The position numbers and the translations under genes are program-made. Shown one piece after another: positions 1-9,498 of a DNA stretch of 64,000 bases. Origin of the DNA: Methylacidimicrobium sp. AP8 (lineage in GTDB: Bacteria; Verrucomicrobiota; Verrucomicrobiia; Methylacidiphilales; Methylacidiphilaceae). The notes beneath the pieces were generated by a model, which had not been told where the DNA came from, ran no database searches, and saw only the letters and a list, made by a program, of their open reading frames with translations. Every line of letters starts with the position of its first letter. Position 1 is the stretch's first letter. The stretch is from NCBI RefSeq assembly GCF_903064525.1, contig NZ_LR797830.1, forward strand, positions 1,674,001 to 1,738,000, read 5' to 3'.

Positions 1-583
1 TCTCGGCGATGGAGCCGTGAACCAGGGAGTGTTCTCGGAGACCCTCAACTTGGTCTCCCTGTGGAAGCTGCCGATCGTCTTCCTGATCGAGAACAACGAC
101 TACGCGATGGGGACCAACGTTTCCCGCTCTTCGGCCGGACTCCCGTTGGTCAATCGAGGAACGGCCTTCGAGCTGGCCGGACGAACGGCCGACGGCATGG
201 ATGTCGAAGATGTGCGGGAGAAGGTGGCGGAAGCAGTCAAGCTCGCGCGCACCGAGCGCCTGCCGACTCTCTTGGAAGTCAATACCTACCGCTATCGCGG
301 TCACTCCATGTCCGATCCCGACACCTATCGGACCAAGCAAGAGATCGAGGAGCACAAGAAGAACGACCCGATCCTCCGCTACCGGCGACGGCTCGAGGAC
401 CGGCGGGTTCTTTCCGAGGCCATGGCCAAGCAGATCGACGGAGAAGCCCGGGCCGAAGCCCAGGACGCCCTTGCTTTCGCCGAAGCGAGCCCGGAACCTG
501 ATCTGGATCTGGCTTTCTCCCTCGCCTTCTCGCCCGAGGATCAGATCGAACCGATTCCCAGGCCCCGCTACAGCGACATTTAG
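1..583 (+). CDS. pdhA: Pyruvate dehydrogenase E1 component, alpha subunit (C-terminal part, cut by window start)
   Basis: The reading frame is open from base 2 and begins inside the thiamine-diphosphate site: GDGAVNQG is the GDG...N Mg-TPP motif of E1 alpha. About 194 C-terminal residues are visible, including the family motif RYRGHSMSDPDTYR. With the beta subunit it decarboxylates pyruvate and passes the acetyl group to the lipoyl arm of E2. The stop is nine bases before the pdhB start, so the two are translationally coupled. The E2 and E3 genes lie 6.6 kb downstream on the same strand. Start and N-terminal half lie outside the window. Confidence 0.95.
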   Translation, partial: LGDGAVNQGVFSETLNLVSLWKLPIVFLIENNDYAMGTNVSRSSAGLPLVNRGTAFELAGRTADGMDVEDVREKVAEAVKLARTERLPTLLEVNTYRYRGHSMSDPDTYRTKQEIEEHKKNDPILRYRRRLEDRRVLSEAMAKQIDGEARAEAQDALAFAEASPEPDLDLAFSLAFSPEDQIEPIPRPRYSDI

Positions 584-592
584 GGTCCATCC

Positions 593-1567
593 ATGGCGAA
601 AATCACCTATCGTCAGGCCCTCAACCAGGCCATGGCCGAGGAGATGGAGCGGGATCCGTCGGTCTTCCTGATCGGAGAAGAGGTCGGCGAGTACCAGGGG
701 GCCTTCAAGGTTTCTCAGGGGCTTTTGCAGCGCTTCGGCGCCAAGCGCGTGCTCGATACGCCCATTAGCGAAGCCGCCTTTTCCGGGCTCGCCGTGGGGG
801 CGGCCCTTTACGGCCTGCGTCCGATCGTCGAGTTCATGAACTGGAGCTTCTCCTTGGTCGCGTTCGACCAGCTCGTCAACAACGTCGGATCCCTCCGGTT
901 CATGTCCGGCGGGCAGTTCGATCTTCCCGTGGTCTTCCGCGGACCGAGCGGGGGCGGCACGCAGATCGGTGCAACCCACTCCCACTGCCCCGAAAACTGG
1001 TATGCCGGCGTTCCCACCCTGACGGTGGTGAGCCCCGCCTTTCCCGACGATGCCAAAGGATTGCTCAAGAGCTCGATTCGCTCGAACAACCCTGTCTTCT
1101 TTTTCGAGGGGGAGCGGCTGTACGGGATCGAGGGCGAGGTTCCCGAGGGGGAGCATCTCACCCCGATCGGGCAGGCCCGGCTCTGCCGGGAAGGTGCCGA
1201 CTTGACGATCGTCAGCGGCGGCTACGCGACGCACACGGCTCTTTCGGCGGCGGAGGTCCTCTCGGCGGAAGGGAAGGAAGCCGACGTCATCGACCTGAGA
1301 ACGATCAAGCCTTACGATTTCGACCGGATCGCCCAATCGGTTCGCAAGACCAACCGGCTGGTGATCGTCGAGGAGAACAAACCCTTCGCCGGATGGGGAG
1401 CGCAGATCGCCTATGACGTCCAACGGCGGCTCTTCGATTGGCTCGACGCTCCGATCCTCCGGGTGACCGGTCTCGATATTCCGCAGCCCTACAACGCGAA
1501 GCTCGAGGCCGAAGTTCTTCCGAACGTCGACCGGATCGTCGCCGCGGCACGAAAGGTGCTTGCCTAG
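593..1567 (+). CDS. pdhB: Pyruvate dehydrogenase E1 component, beta subunit
   Basis: 324 residues, normal for PdhB. The N-terminus (YRQALNQAMAEEMERD), the VFLIGEEVGEYQGAFKVSQG segment and the transketolase C-terminal domain (DLRTIKPYDFDRI, VIVEENKPFAGWG) are typical of E1 beta. It forms the alpha2beta2 E1 heterotetramer with the product of the preceding gene. The ATG follows the pdhA stop by nine bases. Rather than pdhC, the next genes are nth and others; pdhC and lpdA come later on the same strand. Confidence 0.95.
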   Translation: MAKITYRQALNQAMAEEMERDPSVFLIGEEVGEYQGAFKVSQGLLQRFGAKRVLDTPISEAAFSGLAVGAALYGLRPIVEFMNWSFSLVAFDQLVNNVGSLRFMSGGQFDLPVVFRGPSGGGTQIGATHSHCPENWYAGVPTLTVVSPAFPDDAKGLLKSSIRSNNPVFFFEGERLYGIEGEVPEGEHLTPIGQARLCREGADLTIVSGGYATHTALSAAEVLSAEGKEADVIDLRTIKPYDFDRIAQSVRKTNRLVIVEENKPFAGWGAQIAYDVQRRLFDWLDAPILRVTGLDIPQPYNAKLEAEVLPNVDRIVAAARKVLA

Positions 1568-1600
1568 ACGGGCGCAACCGATCTCTGTCCGGACCGTCGC

Positions 1601-2260
1601 ATGGGAAGGGAATCGACCGAAGCCAAGCGCCGCCGGGTCGCCGAGATTCTTCAGGTGCTCCGGCGCCTCTATCCGCAAGCCAAGCTCGCCCTCGCCTACT
1701 CCAATCCCCTCGAGCTATTGGTGGCGCTGATCTTGGCGGCTCAGGCCCGGGATGAGCTCGTCAACGCGGTCGCCGCCCCGCTTTTCCAGAAGTATCGCAC
1801 CGCCGCCGACTGGGCCGCCGTTCCCGAGGAGCAGCTCCAAGAGGAGCTACGCAAGATCAACTTCTACCGCAACAAGGCCCGCGCGATCCAAAAGGCCTGC
1901 CGCGCTCTTGTCGAGCGGTTCGGCGGAGAGGTGCCCGGCCGGCTCGAGGATCTCCTCACACTCCCCGGAGTCGGCAGAAAGACCGCGAATATCCTTCTGG
2001 GCAATGCCTTCGGTCAACCGGCGATCGGCGTCGACACCCACGTCGCGCGGGTTTCGGCGAGGCTCGGTCTTAGCAACGAGACGGATCCCGACAAGATCGA
2101 GGCGGATCTGGTCGCGCTCGTGCCTCCGGAAGAGCGGGTGGCCTTCTGCCATCTCCTGCAGGCACACGGCCGGGCGGTCTGCCGGGCGCGCAAGCCCGAC
2201 TGTCCCCGCTGCGAGATCCGGAACCTTTGTCCCTACCCGAAGGGCGGGGATCTCTCGTAG
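1601..2260 (+). CDS. nth: Endonuclease III (DNA glycosylase/AP lyase)
   Basis: 219 residues, the usual length. The helix-hairpin-helix LPGVGRKTAN holds the catalytic lysine (Lys127), and GVDTHVAR holds the catalytic aspartate (Asp145). A C-terminal 4Fe-4S cluster motif is complete, with Cys-x6-Cys-x2-Cys-x5-Cys spacing around CRARKPDCPRCEIRNLC. The enzyme excises oxidised pyrimidines and nicks the abasic site in base excision repair. It begins 33 bases after pdhB on the same strand and may be co-transcribed. No unusual features. Confidence 0.95.
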   Translation: MGRESTEAKRRRVAEILQVLRRLYPQAKLALAYSNPLELLVALILAAQARDELVNAVAAPLFQKYRTAADWAAVPEEQLQEELRKINFYRNKARAIQKACRALVERFGGEVPGRLEDLLTLPGVGRKTANILLGNAFGQPAIGVDTHVARVSARLGLSNETDPDKIEADLVALVPPEERVAFCHLLQAHGRAVCRARKPDCPRCEIRNLCPYPKGGDLS

Positions 2261-2282
2261 CCGGAGCCGCGCCGCAGTGCCG

Positions 2283-2630
2283 TCAACGGTGGGGACGCGG
2301 GATTCCGTAGGCGCGGGAAAGGTAGTCCCCGATCGCGAGAGGATCGTCGAGGAAAAGCCGCTCCCGCGCTTTCCGCCAAGGAAGATCGCGGCAGGAATCC
2401 GGAAGTTCCCGCCCGAGAATCAGGACCGGACACGATTGATGTTCGGCTCCCAGAAGCTCGACGATCTCCCGCCGGGGGCGGGGAAATGCCACGCGCCGGA
2501 CGTCGAGCTCCTGCCCGAGCTGCGGGTAGAGGGCGAGCAGCCCCTCGAAGATCGCACAATAGGGGCAGTAGTAGGGCGCCCCTTCCCCGTCCTGGAATCC
2601 CGGAGCCAGCAGGAACAGGCGGTCTTTCAT
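2283..2630 (-). CDS. DUF3088-like thioredoxin-fold protein
   Basis: 115 residues from the ATG at 2630 (start MKDRLFLLAPGF); longer starts upstream lack family similarity. The N-terminal LLAPGFQDG...YYCPYCAIFEGLL, with a CPYC pair, resembles DUF3088 proteins of unknown function, and CPYC suggests a thioredoxin or glutaredoxin-like fold. It is convergent with nth, with 22 bases between stop codons, and divergent from the large oxidoreductase gene. Family assignment is from memory of the conserved N-terminus; function unknown. Confidence 0.65.
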   Translation of the reverse strand: MKDRLFLLAPGFQDGEGAPYYCPYCAIFEGLLALYPQLGQELDVRRVAFPRPRREIVELLGAEHQSCPVLILGRELPDSCRDLPWRKARERLFLDDPLAIGDYLSRAYGIPRPHR

Positions 2631-2770
2631 GCCGCACATGCTATCGACGGCGATCCTCGCGCGCACGCCGATTCTTGCCCCCGGCATCCGGAGGCGCGAC
2701 GGCGCGCCCAGGGACCGGAAACTTCAGCGTTTACAGAAGGCCCGGCTCCCTCTATGGAAGGAGAGACTCG

Positions 2771-5700
2771 ATGGCGACCAAAAGCGTCATTTCCGCCGCC
2801 GATCCGCGCTTTCTCCGGGAAGACGGCTGGGAAGTCTTCACCGGTAACGAGGCGATCGTCAAAGGGTTGCTGGAAGCCGAGGGAGGCACCCATCTTTGGA
2901 CGGGCTATCCCGGCTCCCCGGTCTCCGGCATCTTCGACACGATCGAGGCCATCGCGGGCCTTTTCCAGGCCCACGGGATGCGGGCGACCCTCGCCAACAA
3001 CGAGGCCCTTGCCGCCGCGATGCTCAACGGCTCGCAGATGCTCGGGTTGCGGGCGGTGGCGGTCATGAAAAGCGTAGGCCTGCACGTGGCGGCCGATGCG
3101 CTGGCCTTGGGCAACCTGAGCGGAGCGCATCGGGAGGGTGGGTGCCTTGTCATCGTCGGCGACGACCCTTGGAACGATTCGACCCAGGTCCCCGCCGACT
3201 CCCGTTACCTCGCCCGGCACCTCCACATGCCCGTGCTCGAACCGGAGACGCTCCAGGAGATCAAGGATTGGATCGATCTCGGCTTTGAGCTTTCCCGAAG
3301 GGCCAACCTCTTCGTAACCTATCTCGTCACCACCAACCAGGCTGACGGGGGCGGCTCCGTGCAAGTCCGCCGCAACCATTTTCCCCGAGTCAACTCGCTG
3401 AGCCCGGTAGCGCTGGATACGGCCGCGATCGACTACGAATCGCGGGTGCTGCTTCCTCCGAGGACGGGCCGGCGGGAGGAAGACCTCCCGGCGAGGTATC
3501 GTCGGCTTTGGGCCGTCGCGCAAGAACGGGGCATCGACCGGATCCTGCCCTTCGACCGCTCCCGCACACGGCCGCGATTCGGCCTGGTGAGCTCCGGGTT
3601 GGCCGCCGGGTATCTGGAACAGGCCCTGCAGGAGCTTGGGCTCGCCGGCGAATTTCCGGTCCTGAAGCTGGGGCTCACTTATCCGATCGATCCGCAGACT
3701 CTTCTCCGTTTCGCCCGCGAAGCAGAAGAGATCGTCGTCGTGGAAGAACGCCGCCCGTTCCTGGAAGAGGCGATCTCGCATGCCCTGCAGCAGGCCGGCG
3801 TCCTCCAGAAGGTCTGGGGTAAGGTCTTTCCCGGCAATCTGCCCGGCATCCCGTCCCACGGCGGACTCCACCCCTCCCTTCTCGCCGAGCGGCTCGGACC
3901 GCTGCTGGCTCCCGAGAGCGGCCCGTCCCGCCGCAGGGCCGTCGAGCAGCGCCTCGATCGGCTGCGAAGGGCATCGGGGCCTTCCTGGCAGCTCCCTGCG
4001 AGAACTCCGACCTTTTGCCCGGGATGCCCCCACCGGGATTCGGCCTCGGTCTTCCTGGATATACAGCGGGACTTCCGCGATCCGGAGTACATGCGCCGCC
4101 GGCATCGGCGGGAGCCGGTCGACCTCGTCTTCCACGGAGATACCGGCTGCTACACCATGTTGATGTTCGAGCCGACCAAGTCGCTCATGCACAATTACAG
4201 CGGCATGGGCCTCGGCGGCGGCACAGGCCTGGGCATCGATCCGTTCATCCGCAACAAGCAGGTCGTCTTCATGGGCGATTCGACCTTCTTCCATTCGGGA
4301 CAGATTGCGATCTCCAATTCGATCAAGAATCGGCAGGACATCGCCTACATCATTCTCGACAACCGCACCACGGCGATGACGGGCCACCAGACGACCCCGG
4401 GCGTGGAGAAAGACCTCCTGGGGAACCCGACGTTCACGCAGAACATCGAGAAGATCGTCGAGGCGATAACCGCCGAAGAGAAGTGCGAGGTCATCCGGGT
4501 CAACCCCGGCTTGCGCGATCAGTATCGGGCCCTCCTGGAAGAGGCTGTTCTCCGGGACGGGGTGAAGGTGATCATCGCCGACAAGGAGTGCGGCATTCTC
4601 ACCCACCGGCGGGAAAGCCGCCGGGAGCGCGAGGAGATTCGGACAAAGGGCTTCCTTCCGCAAAAGCGCTACATTCACATCACCCCGGAGGTCTGCGAAT
4701 ATTGCCTGGCCTGCACCACGAGCACCGGCTGCCCGGGGTTGACCTTCACCGAGACCGATTTCGGCCGGAAGGTGCAAACCGACCTTTCCTGGTGCGTCGC
4801 CGACGGCGCCTGCACGAAGCTTTACGCCTGCCCCGCCTTCGAGGAGGTCACGGTGGTGCGGGGCAGCCGCCCCCGCTCAATCCTCGACTCCCTCCCCTTC
4901 GATGCGCTCCCGCCTCCTCCTCCGCGCAGCTTCGCCCACACCTACCGTCTTTTCCTGACCGGGGTAGGCGGGATGGGCATCGCCAGCACCGCCGCCGTGC
5001 TCGTGCGCGCCGGGCATCGGGAGGGATACCGGGTCCTCTTTTGCGATCGCAACGGCCTGGCGATCCGCAACGGTGCGGTCTACTCGCATCTGGTCTACCA
5101 GCGTCAAGGAGCGCCTCCGACGACCGCGATTCCTTTGTACGGCGACGTTGACGTCGTCCTGGGACTCGATCCGCTGGAAACCGCCCGAGCTCTCGACGGT
5201 TCCGGCCGGCTGCGCATCGGCAGCCCCGACCGAACCGGCGTCATCCTCAACACCGCCAAGACCCCCACGGTGCTCACCTTGCTCGGCCGGGATGATTTTT
5301 GCGTCCGGGAGCTGGAAGAAAAGATCCGGCAGGCGACCGATCCGCATCGCTTCTTCCGATGCGAGGTCTCCGCCCTCGCCGAACAGGTCTTCGGCACCAA
5401 GCTTTACGCCAATACCATTCTGATCGGAATCGCTTTTCAGCGCGGAGAGCTCCCTCTTTCGCAGGAAAGCCTCGAATGGGCCATCCAGCAGACCATGGGC
5501 AGCTCCGCCGCCACCAATTGGAAAGCCTTCCTTTTCGGCCGCTACCTCGCCGAGCATCCCGAAGAGTTCGCCCAGCCCTCGACGCCTGCCAGCCCGCAGC
5601 GGGAGATCGAAAAGAGTCTCGAAGACCTGGAGGAGGAAGGCCCCTCGGGCAAGAAGCGCGGCCAGCGCCTCTGGCAGTGCATAACCGGGGGCATCGCCGG

Positions 5701-6343
5701 CCTCCCCTTGGATGAATCGGACCTGCGCGATTTCATCATCCGGATCCGGGATCTCTTCCACTATGAAGACGCCGCTTACGCGGAGCGATACGTATCCCTC
5801 GTCCGGGCGGTCGCCGCCAAGGATTCACCCCAGTTCGGGATGGCGGCCACCAAGGCTGCGATCTGGGGCGCGCACCGGGTGATGGCGATCAAGGACGAGG
5901 TCGAGGTCGCCCGCCTGCTCACGGCGAAGGCGAAGCTAGCCAGAGACCGGGAGCACTTCGGGATCGATCCGGCCCGAGGCGACCGCCTCGTCTACCGGCA
6001 CATCACCCGTCCGGAGTTCATCCTCGGACCCATCCGCCTCCGCTTCCGGATGGAGTCGCGCAACTGGATGCTCCGGTTGATGCGGCGGGCCAAGTTCCTC
6101 CGCCGGATCCTCGTCGGATGGCATCAGAAGGAACGGAGCTTCCGCGACTGGTATTGCGGGCTCCTCGAGCGCTTCTCCTTCTCCTCTCCCTCCGAATATC
6201 AGCGGTGGCTCGAGATCCTCCGCCTCCCCGAGTCGGTGCGCGGATACCGTGAGATCCGGTACCGCAAGATGGAGGAGGCTCGCGCGCGGGCCGAAAGCCT
6301 CCTGGCCGAGCTGCCGGCCGCCCGATCCTCGGTCGCCCGATAG
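2771..6343 (+). CDS. Indolepyruvate:ferredoxin oxidoreductase, fused alpha and beta subunits
   Basis: 1190 residues from the ATG at 2771, preceded by GGAGAG. Segments in order: a pyrimidine-binding domain (GYPGSPVSGIFDTIE near residue 45), a TPP domain (CPGCPHRDSAS near 417, GDTGCYTM near 456, MGDSTFFHSG near 500), an Fe-S region from about residue 643 (CEYCLACTTSTGC, later CVADGACTKLYAC), and an IorB-like gamma domain from about 732 (GVGGMGIAS) to the C-terminus. Family knowledge: such enzymes oxidise aryl or branched 2-oxo acids to acyl-CoA and reduce ferredoxin. Substrate cannot be read from sequence. It lies inside the split pdh cluster, so two CoA-dependent 2-oxoacid oxidation routes are encoded side by side. 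Confidence 0.9.
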   Translation: MATKSVISAADPRFLREDGWEVFTGNEAIVKGLLEAEGGTHLWTGYPGSPVSGIFDTIEAIAGLFQAHGMRATLANNEALAAAMLNGSQMLGLRAVAVMKSVGLHVAADALALGNLSGAHREGGCLVIVGDDPWNDSTQVPADSRYLARHLHMPVLEPETLQEIKDWIDLGFELSRRANLFVTYLVTTNQADGGGSVQVRRNHFPRVNSLSPVALDTAAIDYESRVLLPPRTGRREEDLPARYRRLWAVAQERGIDRILPFDRSRTRPRFGLVSSGLAAGYLEQALQELGLAGEFPVLKLGLTYPIDPQTLLRFAREAEEIVVVEERRPFLEEAISHALQQAGVLQKVWGKVFPGNLPGIPSHGGLHPSLLAERLGPLLAPESGPSRRRAVEQRLDRLRRASGPSWQLPARTPTFCPGCPHRDSASVFLDIQRDFRDPEYMRRRHRREPVDLVFHGDTGCYTMLMFEPTKSLMHNYSGMGLGGGTGLGIDPFIRNKQVVFMGDSTFFHSGQIAISNSIKNRQDIAYIILDNRTTAMTGHQTTPGVEKDLLGNPTFTQNIEKIVEAITAEEKCEVIRVNPGLRDQYRALLEEAVLRDGVKVIIADKECGILTHRRESRREREEIRTKGFLPQKRYIHITPEVCEYCLACTTSTGCPGLTFTETDFGRKVQTDLSWCVADGACTKLYACPAFEEVTVVRGSRPRSILDSLPFDALPPPPPRSFAHTYRLFLTGVGGMGIASTAAVLVRAGHREGYRVLFCDRNGLAIRNGAVYSHLVYQRQGAPPTTAIPLYGDVDVVLGLDPLETARALDGSGRLRIGSPDRTGVILNTAKTPTVLTLLGRDDFCVRELEEKIRQATDPHRFFRCEVSALAEQVFGTKLYANTILIGIAFQRGELPLSQESLEWAIQQTMGSSAATNWKAFLFGRYLAEHPEEFAQPSTPASPQREIEKSLEDLEEEGPSGKKRGQRLWQCITGGIAGLPLDESDLRDFIIRIRDLFHYEDAAYAERYVSLVRAVAAKDSPQFGMAATKAAIWGAHRVMAIKDEVEVARLLTAKAKLARDREHFGIDPARGDRLVYRHITRPEFILGPIRLRFRMESRNWMLRLMRRAKFLRRILVGWHQKERSFRDWYCGLLERFSFSSPSEYQRWLEILRLPESVRGYREIRYRKMEEARARAESLLAELPAARSSVAR

Positions 6344-6363
6344 CCGGCGACCGGGAACCATCG

Positions 6364-7933
6364 TTAATGGATGGCGCGCTCCAGCGCGATATCCTTGGAC
6401 ATGCCCAGCGCCAGCGCCGAGCGGTAGTGCAGGAGCGCCTTCTTCCTTTGCGGGGGAACTTGGGAAGCGTAGAGGAGCGCGAGGTTGAAATGGCTCTCCC
6501 CGTCGTTGGGGTCAAGTGCCAAGGCCTTCAGCAGCTCCTTCCGGGCGGCGAGGGGATTCCCGCTCGCGGCATAGGCCAAGCCGAGCTCCCGGCGAATCCG
6601 GGCGTTGTTTCCGTCGATCGCCGCTGCGCGCTCCAGGACCGCGACCGCCAGAGGGTATTTTCCGCTTCGATAATAGGCCATGCCGAGCACCGCGTAAGGA
6701 TAGGAGTCCGCCGGCTGGAGCTCGATCGCTTCGCGAAGCGCTTCCGCCGCCTGGTCGTAGCGTTGCTGAGCGAAGCGAACCACTCCGAGATTGCACCAAG
6801 CGATGACGTTGCGCGCCTCTTTCGCCAGGACCTGCTCGTAAAGATCGGCCGCCTCCGAAAGGCGGCCCCGGGCGTAACAGCGCGCCCCTTCGTTGAGGAG
6901 CCTGCTCAGCTCCGCGACGGAAAGGGCGCTGGCGGCTCCGCCGGAGGCATTCTGCGGAACGAGGGCGGAACCCTCGGCGCTCCGGGACCCGCTCGCGCCC
7001 CGGTCTTCGGCGCGCTCCTCCGCACCTCCGGAGAGCCCCTGCGGCCCGATCGAGCTCGTTTCGGTGCTGCGCCGGAAGCCGCGGCGAAACTCACTCAAGA
7101 TCAGCCGCTTTTCGCCTTCCAGCCGCTTGGCCTGGTCGGAGAGGTCGGCGATGGCCGCCCGGAGGAGAAGGTTCTCTTGCCGCAATGCGGCCTGATCGGC
7201 CGATTCGGGCGGGCGGGAAACGCCTTGGCGGGGCCGGCGGGAGATCGGCGACCTCCTGCCGCAACCGGCCGAGCACGTTTTGCAGCGACCGGTTTTCTTT
7301 CTGGATGGCGCTTACCGTATCGAGCGACTGGCTTACGCTTTGCTCCAACCGCTTGGCCAACCGCTCCACCTCTTCCCGCTCTAACGGGCGGGAGGCCGCG
7401 GGAGCCCCTCCGGTAGCCGGAGCCCGCTCCGTAGCCTCCTTTCTCCACCGGGAGAGGTCGGCGAAGAGTTGCTCTCTCTGCGCCTGCGAGCGTGCGAGCT
7501 CTGCTTGGAGCTCCGCGATTCTTGACCTGAGCATGACCAGTTCCCGGAGGTCTTCGGGTGCCCGTCCCGAGCCTCCTTCCGGAGGGCGAGGCGGGGAACC
7601 CTGCCCGGCTGCCGCCGCCTTCTTGGCTGCGTCGGCCAAGCGCCCCGTGGCGTAGCGGATCCGGTAGCGGATCACGGCCGGCTCCCAGTCCGGATAGTTG
7701 CGTCGGATTTCGGAGAGTTGCGCAAGGGCCTGCTGATACCCGCGCTCCGCTCCGGCGTAATCCCTGGCGGCCGCCAGCCGATCGGCTTCCCGCAGCGTGA
7801 CGTAGGCTTCCAAAAAGCGATCCTGCGGCGAAACCTGGACGGCCCGCGCGTGGCCGGCCCACGGGGATCCCGCAACGATCGTCCAGATCGCCGCGGCCGC
7901 ACCGACGAGAACCGAGCCGCCTACTTTTCTCAT
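6364..7933 (-). pseudogene. Coiled-coil/TPR protein gene interrupted by a frameshift
   Basis: Two minus-strand frames together make one protein. The first starts at ATG 7933 with a signal-like segment (VLVGAAAAIWTIVAGSPWAGHARA), then an alpha-helical region and a coiled coil ending at QEVADLPPAPP. The coiled coil resumes one frame over (ESADQAALRQENLLLRAAIADL) and leads to TPR repeats (NVIAWCNLGVVRFAQQRYDQ, YPYAVLGMAYYRSGKYPLA) ending at 6364. The break is near 7227-7241 in a run of G and C and fits loss of one base. It may be real decay or a sequencing error. Function unknown; probably a periplasmic scaffold. Confidence 0.7.
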
Positions 7934-8220
7934 CGCTTGCGCACCGAGCTTCGACCCTTTCGCCGCTTTCCAGCATACGCCCACGGTCGCTCGGCAGGCA
8001 AGGGCGCGATCCATGATCAGTGAGCCAGGAAAACTTCCGGGCAACCGGCGAGCCGCAGAAGCAAACATCCGGCCGGACTCCCCCGGCGATCGCCGCCGGT
8101 CCGCCTCACGCACGGAAAGGCGGACCGCCGGAAAAGAACTTGACCCCTCGTCTCGGCTATCCCTACGGTGCGCAGACGAAGGACGGGCGCCCGGCGCAGC
8201 CGGAGGCCCCTGTCGTTGGT

Positions 8221-9477
8221 ATGGCAAAGACAATCACGATGCCGCAATTGAGCCCCTCGATGGCAGAGGGCCGGCTGGTCGCCTGGCGCAAGAAGGAAGG
8301 GGAGCCGATCGAAGAGGGTGAGGTCATCGCCGAGATCGAAACGGACAAGGCGGTGATGGATCTGGAGGCCTTCGAGTCCGGGGTACTGCGGAAGATCCTG
8401 CTTCCCGAAGGGGAGCGCGCAGCGGTGAACACTCCTATCGCCATCCTGGGATCGGCCGACGAACCGATCGAAAACCTTCTCGCGCCGAAAGCGACCTCCC
8501 CTTTCCCCGGGGCTTCTCCGCCCGCCGCCGAGGGCAAGCCCGGCTCCCCGGCGCAGGCGGCACCGGTCGAGGCCGGAATCCCGGCGACGGAGCGCGAGGG
8601 GGAACGCGTTAAGGCATCCCCCCTGGCCAAGAAGATTGCGGCCGAGGGAGGGCTTCCGCTTTCGGGGCTATCGGGCAGCGGTCCAGGCGGGCGCATCGTC
8701 AAGCGCGACGTCCTTCAGGCTCTGGCCGGCTCCCGACCGGCCGCCCCCGCCCCTCCGGAGCGGGCTCCGGCCGCCGCGGGGGAGGAACAGCTGCTGCCGG
8801 TCTCGCTCATGCGGGAGCAGATCGGCGCCCGCCTCTTGGCCAGCAAAACTTCGATCCCGCACTACTACTTGGAGATCGAGGTCGATGCCTCCCGCTTGCT
8901 CGCCCTCCGCGCCGAGATCAATGAAGCCCTGGCCGCGCTGCCTTCGCCGGAAAAGCTGAGCATCAACGACTTCTTTCTCAAGGCGACGGCGGAAGCCGCC
9001 CGCCGGGTCCCGGAAGTGAATGCCTCCTGGCAAGAAAAAGGAATTCGCCGTTTCGCAACTGTCGACCTGGCCGTAGCGGTGGCGGTGCCCGACGGGCTCA
9101 TCACGCCCGTCATCCGGAGAGCGCACGAGAAATCCCTCCGGCAGCTCGCTCAGGAAGCAAAGGAGCTGGCTGCACGGGCTCGGGAGCGCAAGCTCATGCC
9201 GGAGGAGTACACGGGAGGAACCTTGACCCTATCGAACCTGGGCATGTACGGGATCGAATCGTTCGCGGCGATCATCAATCCGCCCCAAGCCTTGATACTG
9301 GCCGTCGGCGCGTTGACCAAGAAGCCGGTGGTCGACGACCAGGACCGGATCGTGGTCGGCCACCGCGTCCGCCTGGTCGCCTCCTGCGATCACCGGATCG
9401 TCGACGGAGCGCTGGGCGCCCGCTTCCTCCAAGAAATCAAGCGGCTGCTCGAGCAGCCGCTCGGCCTCTTGCTCTAA
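8221..9477 (+). CDS. pdhC: Dihydrolipoamide acetyltransferase, E2 of pyruvate dehydrogenase
   Basis: 418 residues from the ATG at 8221; the frame is open upstream but similarity starts at MAKTITMPQLSPSM. One lipoyl domain carries Lys43 in ETDKAVMDLE. An Ala/Pro-rich linker follows, then a peripheral subunit-binding domain around residues 131-165 (ASPLAKKIAAEGG, GPGGRIVKRDV), a second linker and the acyltransferase domain with the catalytic CDHRIVDGALGARFL near residue 390. It forms the core that accepts acetyl groups from PdhAB and binds E3. lpdA follows 21 bases after the stop. Confidence 0.95.
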   Translation: MAKTITMPQLSPSMAEGRLVAWRKKEGEPIEEGEVIAEIETDKAVMDLEAFESGVLRKILLPEGERAAVNTPIAILGSADEPIENLLAPKATSPFPGASPPAAEGKPGSPAQAAPVEAGIPATEREGERVKASPLAKKIAAEGGLPLSGLSGSGPGGRIVKRDVLQALAGSRPAAPAPPERAPAAAGEEQLLPVSLMREQIGARLLASKTSIPHYYLEIEVDASRLLALRAEINEALAALPSPEKLSINDFFLKATAEAARRVPEVNASWQEKGIRRFATVDLAVAVAVPDGLITPVIRRAHEKSLRQLAQEAKELAARARERKLMPEEYTGGTLTLSNLGMYGIESFAAIINPPQALILAVGALTKKPVVDDQDRIVVGHRVRLVASCDHRIVDGALGARFLQEIKRLLEQPLGLLL

Positions 9478-9498
9478 CATCAGGGATCTTCCCCGCCT

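Noticed and set aside
2627-4777. A 716-residue open frame on the minus strand
   Set aside because: It is antisense to the fused oxidoreductase, which carries all family motifs. The composition (Arg/Gly/Asp-rich) is that of a shadow of a GC-rich gene.
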